Below are positions 8,043-16,211 of a DNA stretch of 31,962 nucleotides, piece after piece. The position numbers were made by a program, and so were the translations under genes. This stretch comes from Micavibrio sp964400125 (lineage in GTDB: Bacteria > Pseudomonadota > Alphaproteobacteria > Micavibrionales > Micavibrionaceae). The DNA lies in contig CAYNSR010000021.1 of NCBI GenBank assembly GCA_964400125.1, positions 1-31,962 of the forward strand. The letters are read 5' to 3'. Position 1 is the stretch's first letter; every line of letters begins with the position of its first letter. Under the pieces are notes generated by a model, which saw only the letters and a list, made by a program, of their open reading frames with translations, made no database searches and was not told where the DNA came from.

Positions 8043-8072
8043 TTGCTATGGCTAAACCTTCAGGTATATGCT
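8043..8072 (+). promoter_or_regulatory. candidate promoter with MntR/DtxR-like operator before sitA
   Basis: TTGCTA at 8043-8048 and TATGCT at 8067-8072 (18-base spacing) could be -35 and -10 elements. Between them lies ACCT-TC-AGGT (8056-8065) inside AAACCTTCAGGTAT, which resembles the half-sites bound by DtxR/MntR-family metalloregulators. An operator between -35 and -10 would repress metal import when metal is abundant. The match was judged by eye; no regulator gene is present in the window. Confidence 0.35.
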
Positions 8073-8108
8073 AAATAGAAGAGATATCAAAATTTTGAGA
8101 GGATGAAT

Positions 8109-9014
8109 ATGCGCGCGCATTTCGTAGCAAGGAATCTGCTTGTTTTCGGCCTGATTTTGACCGGGCTTTGCGCCCCGGCCGCTGCCGAAACGACAAAGGT
8201 CTTCCGTGTCGTCACCACCTTCACGGTGATACAAGATATCGCCCAAAACGTCGCCGGAGAGGCCGCCACAGTCAGCTCCATCACCAAACCCGGCGCGGAA
8301 ATTCACGACTACCAGCCCACCCCGCAGGATATCGTCAAGGTGCAGGATGCCGATCTGGTTTTGTGGAACGGCCTGAATCTGGAGCGCTGGTTTGAAAAAT
8401 TCTTTGAAAATATCGCCGATGTCCCCAGTATCGTTATCACCGACGGCATTGACCCCGTCGGAATCCATGAAGGCCCCTATACCGGAAAGCCAAACCCCCA
8501 TGCGTGGATGTCACCGGATAACGCCCTGATTTATGTCGAAAACATCCGTCAGGCCTTTGTGGCATATGATCCGGCCAATGCAGAAATCTATAATCGCAAT
8601 GCCGCCGCCTATAGCGACCGGATCCGCGCCATTGATTCCCCCCTGCGCCAGCGCCTGTCCGCCATTCCGGAAGCCCAGCGCTGGCTGGTGACCAGCGAGG
8701 GTGCCTTCAGCTATCTGGCCCGCGATTATAATATGAAAGAAGCCTATCTCTGGCCCATCAACGCCGATGAACAGGGAACGCCGCAACAGGTGCGGCGGGT
8801 GATTGACCTCGTCCGTCAGAACAACATTCCCGTCGTGTTCAGCGAAAGCACAATCTCCGACCGCGCCGCAAAACAGGTTGCCAAGGAAACCGGCGCGCGT
8901 TACGGCGGGGTGCTCTATGTCGATTCCTTGAGCGATGAAAAAGGCAAAGTACCAACCTATCTCGACCTCCTCCGGGTTACGGTGGAAACCATTGCCGCCG
9001 GATTTGAAGAATGA
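8109..9014 (+). CDS. sitA: manganese/iron ABC transporter, periplasmic solute-binding protein
   Basis: This is a cluster A-I (TroA/ZnuA-type) binding protein of 301 residues that captures Mn2+ or Fe2+ in the periplasm for the SitBCD permease. The signal peptide runs to about residue 26 (LVFGLILTGLCAPAAA before ETTK). The four expected ligands are visible: His66 in EIHDYQPTP, His131 in PHAWM, Glu197 in TSEGAFSYL and Asp272 in YVDSLS. The Glu/Asp pair and the absence of the His-rich loop of ZnuA favour Mn/Fe over Zn. I chose the ATG at 8109, six bases after GAGAGG; the in-frame ATG at 8103 abuts the ribosome site. It overlaps sitB by four bases (ATGA). Confidence 0.9.
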   Translation: MRAHFVARNLLVFGLILTGLCAPAAAETTKVFRVVTTFTVIQDIAQNVAGEAATVSSITKPGAEIHDYQPTPQDIVKVQDADLVLWNGLNLERWFEKFFENIADVPSIVITDGIDPVGIHEGPYTGKPNPHAWMSPDNALIYVENIRQAFVAYDPANAEIYNRNAAAYSDRIRAIDSPLRQRLSAIPEAQRWLVTSEGAFSYLARDYNMKEAYLWPINADEQGTPQQVRRVIDLVRQNNIPVVFSESTISDRAAKQVAKETGARYGGVLYVDSLSDEKGKVPTYLDLLRVTVETIAAGFEE

Positions 9015-9886
9015 CTGAACCCGCCGCCAGCATTGCCATTCATGGCCTTGGCGTGACCTACAACAACGGGACCACGGCGGTCGAAGATGCCTCATTTGAA
9101 CTTGGACCGGGAACGATCTGCGCCCTTGTCGGCGTAAACGGCAGCGGAAAATCGACCATCTTCAAGGCCATCATGGGATTCGTCAGGCCAACGACCGGGA
9201 CCGTGCGCATTTGCGGCGGGCCAGTTGCGGAGGCTTTAAAGAAAAACACCGTCGCCTATGTCCCGCAAAGCGAAGATGTCGACTGGAATTTTCCGGTCCG
9301 GGTCGTCGATGTCGTGATGATGGGCCGTTATGGCCATATGAATTTCCTGCGCATCCCCTCCGCGCTGGACCGGAAAAAAGTCGATGACGCGCTTGAGCGC
9401 GTTGGCATGAGCGCCTATCGCGACCGCCAAATCGGCGAATTGAGCGGCGGCCAGAAAAAACGTGTCTTTCTGGCCCGGGCGCTGGCACAGGAAGGCCGCA
9501 TCATCTTGCTTGACGAACCCTTTACCGGGGTCGATGTCAAAACGGAATCCGCCATTATCGACCTGCTGTGCCAGCTTCGCGATTCCGGGCATTTAATGCT
9601 GGTTTCTACCCATAATCTCGGCAGCGTCCCCGATTTTTGCGATCAGGTCGTCCTGATGAACAAGCGCATCCTTGCCGCAGGGCCAACGGCGACAACCTTC
9701 ACGCAGGCCAATCTGGAACGCGCCTTCGGCGGTGTTTTGCGCCATTTTCATCTCGGCGGCGAAGCCCTGCACGATGATCCGGATGCGCGGGTACTGACGG
9801 TTCTGACCGATGACGAACGCCCCCTTGTGCTTTACGGCAATGAGGCGGAAAAGCGCAAGGCCCTGAAACGGGACGACAACGCATGA
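9011..9886 (+). CDS. sitB: manganese/iron ABC transporter, ATP-binding protein
   Basis: This is the 291-residue cytoplasmic ATPase that powers the SitCD permease. Walker A GVNGSGKST is at residues 41-49, the Q-loop at VPQSED, the ABC signature LSGGQ at 144-148, Walker B ILLDEP at 165-170, and the switch His at VSTHNLG. SEDVDWNFPV after the Q-loop and the MMGRYGHM segment are typical of Mn/Fe importers. The tail past residue 240 (HLGGEALHDDPDARVLTVLTD) resembles the extension of SitB proteins. The start overlaps the sitA stop and the stop overlaps the sitC start, both as ATGA, so translation is coupled. Confidence 0.92.
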   Translation: MTEPAASIAIHGLGVTYNNGTTAVEDASFELGPGTICALVGVNGSGKSTIFKAIMGFVRPTTGTVRICGGPVAEALKKNTVAYVPQSEDVDWNFPVRVVDVVMMGRYGHMNFLRIPSALDRKKVDDALERVGMSAYRDRQIGELSGGQKKRVFLARALAQEGRIILLDEPFTGVDVKTESAIIDLLCQLRDSGHLMLVSTHNLGSVPDFCDQVVLMNKRILAAGPTATTFTQANLERAFGGVLRHFHLGGEALHDDPDARVLTVLTDDERPLVLYGNEAEKRKALKRDDNA

Positions 9887-10746
9887 TAACCGAACTTCTC
9901 ACCCCGTTCGCGTATGACTACATGATAAAGGCCATCTGGGTCAGCGGTCTGGTCGGCGGGGTCTGCGCGTTTTTGTCGGTTTTTTTAATGTTGCGCGGCT
10001 GGTCTCTGATGGGCGATGCACTGGCCCATGCGATCGTTCCGGGGGTGGCCGCGGCTTATATTCTGGGGCTGCCTTTTGCCTTCGGCGCTTTTTTTTCCGG
10101 CATCTTCGCATCCATCGGCATGGGATTTATCCGCCAGCACACGCATCTGCGTGAAGATGCGGTCATCGGCCTTGTTTTTACCTCATTTTTTGCCCTTGGC
10201 CTGTTGATGGCGTCCCTCTGGCCGATGGCTGTCAATATTCAGGGGATCGTTCTCGGCAATATCCTTGCCATTTCCGACGATGATGTCGTACAGGTCGCAA
10301 TCATTTCCGCCGTTTCGCTTTTTATCCTGACGCTGAAATGGAAGGACCTGATGGTCACTTTCTTCGATGAACACCACGCCCGCAGCATCGGTATCAAGAC
10401 AGGCGCCCTGAAAACGATTTTCTTTGTCCTGCTCAGCGCCTGCACCGTTGCGGCCCTGCAAACGGTGGGCGCATGCCTTGTGATCGCCATGGTAGTCACG
10501 CCGGGGGCAACCGCCTATCTCCTGACGGATCGTTTCGACAGGCTAATCGTCATCAGCGTCCTGACCGGGGTCGTCACCAGTGTGACGGGGGCCTATATTA
10601 GTTATTTTCTTGATGGTGCCACAGGCGGCATTATCGTCTGCCTGCAAACCGCCCTGTTCCTGTGCGCCTTTTTCTTTGCCCCCAAATACGGGATTCTTGC
10701 CACGCGCAGGAAAAAGAACCTGCCTGAGGCGGGGGCAGCAGCATGA
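9883..10746 (+). CDS. sitC: manganese/iron ABC transporter, permease subunit 1
   Basis: This is a 287-residue ABC-3 family integral membrane protein with about eight hydrophobic helices, starting with SGLVGGVCAFLSVFLMLRGW. The family signature RGWSLMGDALAHAIVPGVA is present near residues 40-60, and MVVTPGATAYLLTDRF near 205 is the second conserved element. With SitD it forms the inner-membrane channel for Mn2+/Fe2+. It has four-base ATGA overlaps with sitB and sitD. The C-terminus ends in a lysine/arginine-rich cytosolic tail. Confidence 0.9.
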   Translation: MITELLTPFAYDYMIKAIWVSGLVGGVCAFLSVFLMLRGWSLMGDALAHAIVPGVAAAYILGLPFAFGAFFSGIFASIGMGFIRQHTHLREDAVIGLVFTSFFALGLLMASLWPMAVNIQGIVLGNILAISDDDVVQVAIISAVSLFILTLKWKDLMVTFFDEHHARSIGIKTGALKTIFFVLLSACTVAALQTVGACLVIAMVVTPGATAYLLTDRFDRLIVISVLTGVVTSVTGAYISYFLDGATGGIIVCLQTALFLCAFFFAPKYGILATRRKKNLPEAGAAA

Positions 10747-11579
10747 TCGCAAGCCTTTATGACATTCTTTTTGCGCCGTTCGCCTACCCGTTCATGGTTC
10801 GCGCTCTGGTGGTTGCCGTTATGGTCGGCGCGGTATGCGCTGTTTTATCGTGCTATCTGGTGCTCAAGGGCTGGTCGCTAATGGGGGATGCCGTTTCACA
10901 TGCCGTCCTGCCCGGGATTGTCATTGCCTATGTCACCGGTGCCCCGCTCGCCCTGGGGGCCTTCGCCGCCGGGTTGTCCTGCGCCCTCCTGACCGGATAC
11001 ATCAAGGAACACAGCCGCATCAAGGAAGACACCGTCATGGGCATCGTCTTCTCCGGCATGTTCGGGTTGGGGCTGGTCATGTTTACAAAAATTGAAACCG
11101 ACCAGCATCTCAACCACATATTATTCGGCAATATGCTCGGGGTCAGCCCGCGCGATGTGATTGAAACCGCAATCATCGCCATCGGCACCTTGCTGATTGT
11201 CCTGATGAAACGCAAAGATCTGCTGCTGTATTGTTTCGACAAAAATCATGCCATGGCCATCGGCCTGCCGGTGCGGGCCCTGCATTACGGCTTGCTGATT
11301 TTATTATCCATGACCATTGTCGGATCGTTAAAGGCCGTGGGGATCATTCTGGTGATTGCCATGCTGATCGCGCCGGGCGCAATCGCCTTTTTACTGACCA
11401 GCAATTTCGACCGCATGTTACTGATTGCCGCATGTGTTGCAATCGGGTCGAGTGTAGCGGGCACGCTGGCCAGCTTTTATATCGACGGCGCGACGGGGGC
11501 CTGCATCGTTCTGATCCAGATGATCGTGTTTCTTCTGGTCTTTTTCTTTGGGCCAAAACGCACCTTCAACCGCTCATGA
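10743..11579 (+). CDS. sitD: manganese/iron ABC transporter, permease subunit 2
   Basis: This is a 278-residue ABC-3 permease paralogous to sitC. The shared signature reads KGWSLMGDAVSHAVLPGIV near residues 40-60, with MLIAPGAIAFLLTSNFDR near 205. About eight hydrophobic helices are visible. It is the last gene of the coupled sitABCD set; the next gene starts 60 bases downstream behind its own candidate stress promoter. No convincing hairpin terminator was seen after it. Confidence 0.9.
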   Translation: MIASLYDILFAPFAYPFMVRALVVAVMVGAVCAVLSCYLVLKGWSLMGDAVSHAVLPGIVIAYVTGAPLALGAFAAGLSCALLTGYIKEHSRIKEDTVMGIVFSGMFGLGLVMFTKIETDQHLNHILFGNMLGVSPRDVIETAIIAIGTLLIVLMKRKDLLLYCFDKNHAMAIGLPVRALHYGLLILLSMTIVGSLKAVGIILVIAMLIAPGAIAFLLTSNFDRMLLIAACVAIGSSVAGTLASFYIDGATGACIVLIQMIVFLLVFFFGPKRTFNRS

Positions 11580-11594
11580 TTACAACAATAATCC

Positions 11595-11620
11595 GGAACG
11601 ATTTTTATTTTCGGATTGTT
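11595..11620 (+). promoter_or_regulatory. EcfG-type (general stress) promoter candidate for the PH-domain gene
   Basis: GGAAC at 11595-11599, 17-base spacer, TGTT at 11617-11620. The alphaproteobacterial sigma-EcfG consensus is GGAAC-N16/17-CGTT, so one -10 base differs. It lies 20 bases before the GTG at 11640 and a transcript from it would include the GGAGG ribosome site. Confidence 0.45.
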
Positions 11621-11639
11621 GGTCCTTTGCGGAGGAATC

Positions 11640-12167
11640 GTGCTCAAAAATATAAAATCTATCCTGACAGATGATGAAACCGTCCTGCACGATTCGCGTG
11701 TCCACTGGATCGTTTTTGCGAACCCCGTGCTTTACACCCTGATTGGTCTGGCCGTAGCCGTCTTTTTTCACCCGCTGGTGGGGGGCGCTATCTTGTTCAT
11801 GAATATTTATCCTGCGTATGTGGCCACTGCATTTTACCTGACTACGCATCTTGTCCTGACGGACAAAAAAGTTCTTGGCCGCACCGGATTCCTGTCCAGA
11901 AACTGGACCCAGCTCAATCTCAACCGCCTTGAAACGGCGTATTTGCAAGAACCGATTGTGGGGCGGTGGATGGGTTATTCCACCGTTCTTGTCCGTGGCA
12001 CGGGCGCAGGAAGCATTGCGTTTCCCTATATTCTGGACGGTGAAATTTTTGTCAAAACCCTTGAAAAAATGATTGACGAAAGAGAGGACAGAGAAAAAGA
12101 AAGGGTCATCACCATTGCCATGCCGCCGCCCGCCCCGCCAGGACCGGATAGCGTTCAGACCTTATAA
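11640..12167 (+). CDS. bacterial PH-domain (DUF304/YdbS-like) membrane protein
   Basis: This is a 175-residue protein with two close transmembrane helices (about residues 20-62: WIVFANPVLYTLIGLAVAV and a second around GAILFMNIYPAYVATAF) followed by a bacterial PH domain. The domain shows HLVLTDKKVLGRTGFLSRN, LNLNRLETAYLQEPIVGR and GYSTVLVRGTGAGSIAFPYI, the usual order of DUF304 strands. The family is membrane-associated and mostly of unknown function. I chose GTG at 11640 because GGAGG at 11631-11635 fits it; an upstream TTG at 11616 would overlap the promoter motif. The C-terminal tail is proline-rich. It overlaps the 3' end of the opposing hybrid kinase gene by 13 bases. Confidence 0.75.
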   Translation: MLKNIKSILTDDETVLHDSRVHWIVFANPVLYTLIGLAVAVFFHPLVGGAILFMNIYPAYVATAFYLTTHLVLTDKKVLGRTGFLSRNWTQLNLNRLETAYLQEPIVGRWMGYSTVLVRGTGAGSIAFPYILDGEIFVKTLEKMIDEREDREKERVITIAMPPPAPPGPDSVQTL

Positions 12168-14590
12168 GGATGCAATTGATGTAAGATTCCCTCAAGCGTT
12201 TTCAGATCAACCGGCTTGACCAGATAATGATCGAATCCCGCCTCTTCCGCCATACGCCTGTGTTCCTCCTGCCCCCATCCGGTCTGGGCGATAAAAACCG
12301 TATCATGCAATTCCGGCATCGCCCGCATGGCGCGACAGACTTCATAACCGTTCATTCCCGGCAGGCCAATATCCAGCATCACAACATCGGGGAGGAATAC
12401 GGAGGCCATCTCTATGGCTTCCTTTCCGCTATGTGCCAGACGCGATTGATAGTGCATGAATTCCATCATCCATCCGGTTGTCTGCGCTGATTCCGCATTG
12501 TCGTCCACGATCAGGATTTTTAAGTGCGATGCGCTTTCCGTTACACCGGATTCCTTGCATTTTTCCGATGGCATTTCAGGTTTTTCCGCTATCGGCAAAT
12601 GAACCGTAAACGTACTGCCCTTGCCCAATCCATCGCTAGACACGGTCACCGTCCCCCCGTGAAGCTGCACAAGGTTCTTGACGAGCGTCAGACCGATGCC
12701 AAGCCCGCCGCGAGACCGGCATAACGCGGAATCAACCTGCGAAAAAATATCAAATATATGCAGGAGATCCCCGGAAGAAATTCCGATACCATCATCGGAA
12801 ATTTCGACGGCCACATCTTGTTCGCTGCGGCGGGCCGATATTTTTATATGCCCTCCCGGGTCCGTATATTTGATGGCATTGTTCAGTATATTCGCAAAAA
12901 TCTGGGACAGGCGTGTAAAATCCCCGTCGATCCAGATCGTATCTGCGGGCAAATCTATTGCAATCGTATGACTGTGATCTTCCATCAGGGAGCATGCCGT
13001 TTCGACTGCACTGCTGATGACATCCTTCAGGACGACTTTTTCCCTCTGCAACGTAATCTTGCCACGCGAAATGCGGGACATATCCATCAGGTCATCCACC
13101 AGACGCACCATCTGCCCCAGTTGACGCTCCATAATATCCTTACATTTTTCAACAACGTCACACGGCACATCCGGCATGTTCAGGATATGCAGGGCATTGC
13201 TGATGGGCGCAAGCGGATTGCGCAATTCATGCGCGAGCATGGCAAGAAACTCATCCTTGTGCCGATCAGCTTCCTTCAACGCCTTTTCTGCCTGCTGACG
13301 CTCCTGAAATTCGTTTTTACGCTCGATGATAATAGACGCGGTCTGCGACAGGAATTCCACGACATCCCAATCCCGCGCATCCGGTTGTACGTCCTTTGGA
13401 AAATAAAGCGCAAATGTTCCCAGCACCTGCCCGGAAGAAGAGCAGATCGGATTCGACCAGCAAGCCGCAAACTGGTGCAACGGCGCAAAATCGCGGAAAG
13501 CCGCCCAGAAAGGATGCGTTGCAATATCGGAAACGATAACCTGTTTTCCGGTATAGGCCGCCGTGCCGCACGACCCCACATCCGGACCGATTTCCAGCCC
13601 GTCGATCATATCCCTGTAGCTTTCAGGCATGCTGGGGGCCGCCCCCAGCCTGAGAAATTTCTTTTCCTCGTCTAAAACCAGAATGGATGCAGAAACCATA
13701 TTTCCAGATTGTCTTTCAACGGTCCGGACAATGACATCAAAAATGCTGTTCAACGGCGCGTCCTTGAGGGCAAGCTCAAAGGCCCGCTTCTGACCCTCTA
13801 TAATGATTTCCGTACGTTTCCGGGAAGAAACATCCTGAAAATAAATGGCCAGACCACCGCTGTTCACGGGACAGACATTCACCTCGAACCATGCCCGGTA
13901 CGGCCTGTAAAACTCTACAAATTTTGTAGAAACCCGTTCCGACATTGCCATCTGGTATTCCTTATGGAACTTCGTACCAACGGCTTCCGGATGGATATCC
14001 CACAGGATTTTTCCTAATAATCGGGCACGTGATTCGCCGTGAATTTTTTCCGCCTCGACATTCATGTAGGTAATGCGCCAATCTGAATCCACCGCGATAA
14101 AGGCTTCGTCGATGCTCTCGAGAACATTCTCTGTTTCCGCCCTTAATTCGGCCTCGCGGTTTTGTGCATCCTTCCGCATCTCGCTCAACCGCAGCAATCC
14201 GTTTATACGCGCCATCAACTCGTAATCATTGAACGGTTTTGCAATGCAATCATCCGCCCCGGCCTCAATCCCCTGAAGCCGGGATTCGTCATTTGCATAC
14301 GATGAAATAAGGATAAACGGCGTTGTCTGTGTTTCCGGCGTATCGCGAAGTTTTTGTAAAATCTCCATGCCTGTCACCTTCGGCATGGCAATGTCGCAAA
14401 CCACCAGATCCGGATGCCAGTTGCTCAGTGCAACCAATGCTGCCTCGCCATCGTCAACGGCCAGAACATCGTAATGCGCTTCAAGAAGTTTGCGTGTATA
14501 GGAGCGTGCGCGGAGGTTGCCGTCCGCAAGCAAAACGCGCGGCACCCCCAAACTGTCTTCCCTCGTATACCCTGCAAATTCTTTTATCAT
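12155..14590 (-). CDS. REC-PAS-GAF hybrid histidine kinase with C-terminal receiver
   Basis: This is an 811-residue soluble sensor kinase with no transmembrane segment. In order: N-terminal receiver (Asp66 in VVCDIAMP, lysine in IAKPF), PAS at about 155-270 ending in YFQDVSSRKR, GAF at about 285-430 with GSCGTAAYTGKQVIVSDI, HisKA with His454 in MLAHELRNPL, HATPase with NILNNAIKYTDPGG and DDGIGIS, and a second receiver with Asp740 in MLDIGLPGMNG. It should respond to phosphorylation from another kinase and to a cytosolic cue bound by PAS or GAF. Its last domain closely resembles the orphan receiver at 15763-16209 (shared FLPD, TVFIAQTGW, EAGFDHYLVKPVD). No clear Shine-Dalgarno precedes the ATG. 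An EcfG-like motif lies about 96 bases upstream. Confidence 0.9.
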   Translation of the reverse strand: MIKEFAGYTREDSLGVPRVLLADGNLRARSYTRKLLEAHYDVLAVDDGEAALVALSNWHPDLVVCDIAMPKVTGMEILQKLRDTPETQTTPFILISSYANDESRLQGIEAGADDCIAKPFNDYELMARINGLLRLSEMRKDAQNREAELRAETENVLESIDEAFIAVDSDWRITYMNVEAEKIHGESRARLLGKILWDIHPEAVGTKFHKEYQMAMSERVSTKFVEFYRPYRAWFEVNVCPVNSGGLAIYFQDVSSRKRTEIIIEGQKRAFELALKDAPLNSIFDVIVRTVERQSGNMVSASILVLDEEKKFLRLGAAPSMPESYRDMIDGLEIGPDVGSCGTAAYTGKQVIVSDIATHPFWAAFRDFAPLHQFAACWSNPICSSSGQVLGTFALYFPKDVQPDARDWDVVEFLSQTASIIIERKNEFQERQQAEKALKEADRHKDEFLAMLAHELRNPLAPISNALHILNMPDVPCDVVEKCKDIMERQLGQMVRLVDDLMDMSRISRGKITLQREKVVLKDVISSAVETACSLMEDHSHTIAIDLPADTIWIDGDFTRLSQIFANILNNAIKYTDPGGHIKISARRSEQDVAVEISDDGIGISSGDLLHIFDIFSQVDSALCRSRGGLGIGLTLVKNLVQLHGGTVTVSSDGLGKGSTFTVHLPIAEKPEMPSEKCKESGVTESASHLKILIVDDNAESAQTTGWMMEFMHYQSRLAHSGKEAIEMASVFLPDVVMLDIGLPGMNGYEVCRAMRAMPELHDTVFIAQTGWGQEEHRRMAEEAGFDHYLVKPVDLKTLEGILHQLHPYKV

Positions 14591-14685
14591 TTATGATTGT
14601 TTTATCACTGTTTTCATTTTTTTGGAATCAAAACGGATATCCCTATACCCGGGTGTGAAAAAACACAGGACAGGCGCCCGGAAAC

Positions 14686-14711
14686 AACACGCTGCAAGAC
14701 AAAACAGTTCC
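14686..14711 (-). promoter_or_regulatory. EcfG-type promoter candidate for the hybrid kinase
   Basis: On the minus strand GGAAC (14711-14707), a 17-base spacer, then TGTT (14689-14686). One base differs from the CGTT -10. It points toward the ATG at 14590 with a leader of about 90 bases. The rest of the 250-base gap 14591-14840 is AT-rich, with one GANTC site near 14627 and a strong GGAGGAGG at 14803-14810 that lies 30 bases from the next ATG. Confidence 0.35.
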
Positions 14712-14840
14712 ATGATTTCTGGATTTATCTAAAATAAGAAAATTCTTATAAATCTTTTGATAATGTACGCCCTGCGGGAACTTTTTGGGCCGTAAAGAGA
14801 TTGGAGGAGGGCACAAAAATTTGCGAACAGGCACAACACA

Positions 14841-15737
14841 ATGATGGCATCCATCCCATGCGATGACCGGAGCATAAATCGCCCGGATGACATCATCGTG
14901 AATGTTACAGGCACAGCCGTCTGCGGAACAAACATTTATCTCCTTGACGGGTATGTCCCGAAAATAGAATACGGCAATATCGCAGGGCACGAATACATTG
15001 GAAATATCGTCCGCTGCGATCCTGACACAGGGCCATTTGAACAAGGCGACAGGGTCGTTGTCCCGCTTCAGGCTTCCGGTATTCCGGAATATAAATGCCT
15101 TGTCGGAGAAAATAAAAATTCCGGCCATGTTGAAAATCATATCCGGATACGTCGCGACGATCATGTCCCGGTCAAAATTCCATACGGGATCAGCGACGAT
15201 GACGCTCTTTTTCTGGCGGACGCCTATCCTGCGGCAAGAATGGCTGTAGACGACGCCCGGATAAAACGCGGCGACATCGTTGCCGTGTGGGGTTGCGGCG
15301 CGGAAGCCCTGATTGTCATCCAGTATGCATGGGCGTCCGGAGCAAAGCGCGTTATCGCCATCGATGACGATGCTGAAAGAATTTCCGCCGCCAGACAAAT
15401 TGAAGAGACAGAAACGATCAACGGCGCAGAACAATCCCCCTATGAAGCGATTGCCGCAATGACAAAAAACAGGGGTCCTGATTGCATCATAGACACGGCG
15501 GGAAAATCTTCGTACGACGAACGGGACTTTATCCGCCTTATCCATTGCTGCCGTATCGGCGGAAACATTTCCGTTCCTGCATCCTGCCGCAACCATCTCG
15601 ACAGGATTCCCATCGGTGTGGCTCTGGGACGAAGGGTTTCCATCAAAATCGGCCGCTACGGGATACACAAGACATTATCCATACCGTTCCGGCAGATCGA
15701 AGACGGATATCTGGATCCTTGCAAGATCAGACAATAA
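14841..15737 (+). CDS. degenerate zinc-type alcohol/formaldehyde dehydrogenase (MDR family)
   Basis: The 298-residue product is recognisable as a medium-chain dehydrogenase close to the glutathione-independent formaldehyde dehydrogenase type: DDIIVNVTGTAVCGTN with Cys28, GNIAGHEYIG with His50-Glu51, GDRVVVPL, KIPYGISDDDALFLAD, VAVWGCG. Several parts are missing. The N-terminal strand is short by about a dozen residues, the four-Cys structural zinc lobe is replaced by a short linker (LQASGIPEYKCLVGENKNSG), the nucleotide loop reads GCGAEA instead of GxGxxG, and the last 40 or so residues after LDPCK are absent. GGAGGAGG lies 30 bases upstream, too far for this ATG. It is probably a decaying gene, though the frame is open; a repurposed non-catalytic protein is the alternative. 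Confidence 0.6.
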   Translation: MMASIPCDDRSINRPDDIIVNVTGTAVCGTNIYLLDGYVPKIEYGNIAGHEYIGNIVRCDPDTGPFEQGDRVVVPLQASGIPEYKCLVGENKNSGHVENHIRIRRDDHVPVKIPYGISDDDALFLADAYPAARMAVDDARIKRGDIVAVWGCGAEALIVIQYAWASGAKRVIAIDDDAERISAARQIEETETINGAEQSPYEAIAAMTKNRGPDCIIDTAGKSSYDERDFIRLIHCCRIGGNISVPASCRNHLDRIPIGVALGRRVSIKIGRYGIHKTLSIPFRQIEDGYLDPCKIRQ

Positions 15738-15762
15738 TATTCATGGGGAGATTTGATACAAA

Positions 15763-16209
15763 ATGAATGAGAAACTTGCCACGAAAATGCACGACATCAT
15801 CGTCGGACAATCAACCGCCAGACAGGGCGCGCCGTTGAAGGTCATGATCGTCGACGACAATGTCGAATCCGCAAAAACACTCGGCTGGATGATTGAAACA
15901 CTCGGATACCAGCCTCTCGTCGCCTTCGGCGGGACGGATGCCTTGAAAGCCTCGAAAACATTCCTGCCGGATGCTGTTTTGCTTGATATCGGCATGCCTG
16001 ACATGAACGGTTATGAGCTTTGTCAGGTCATGAAACAATCGCACGACCTAAGAAACACGGTTTTCATCGCCCAGACGGGATGGGACAAGAAAAACAATCA
16101 GGATATTTCGAAAGAGGCCGGATTCGATCATTACCTCGTCAAACCCGTCGATATTATCGAACTGGAAAAACTCCTGAAAAGTATCGTTGCCGAACGCGGC
16201 GTCGTGTAA
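15763..16209 (+). CDS. single-domain response regulator (CheY-like)
   Basis: This is a 148-residue stand-alone receiver with a 27-residue N-terminal extension. The acidic pair is in MIVDDN, the phospho-acceptor is Asp75 in LLDIGMPDMNG, the conserved Thr is in IAQTGWD and the Lys in LVKPVD. There is no output domain. It is strikingly like the C-terminal receiver of the kinase at 12155-14590, suggesting duplication and phosphotransfer from that or a related kinase. GGGGAG lies 12 bases before the ATG, somewhat distant. It starts 25 bases after the degenerate dehydrogenase, and the PLD-VTT promoter motif begins three bases after its stop. Confidence 0.85.
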   Translation: MNEKLATKMHDIIVGQSTARQGAPLKVMIVDDNVESAKTLGWMIETLGYQPLVAFGGTDALKASKTFLPDAVLLDIGMPDMNGYELCQVMKQSHDLRNTVFIAQTGWDKKNNQDISKEAGFDHYLVKPVDIIELEKLLKSIVAERGVV

Positions 16210-16211
16210 CG

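Noticed and set aside
8003..8108. Fur box before sitA
   Set aside because: There is no stretch resembling the 19-base GATAATGATAATCATTATC-type box; only the shorter DtxR-like palindrome was kept.
12758..13675. 305-codon plus-strand open frame inside the hybrid kinase gene
   Set aside because: It lies wholly antisense to HisKA/HATPase/GAF coding sequence and has no recognisable motif or ribosome site.
14777..14801. GGAAC before the dehydrogenase-like gene as a fourth EcfG promoter
   Set aside because: No CGTT or TGTT occurs at 16-17 bases spacing.
14643..15668. Long minus-strand open frame (341 codons) opposite the dehydrogenase-like gene
   Set aside because: It shows no domain, and the plus strand matches the MDR family motif by motif; the minus frame is a composition-driven shadow.
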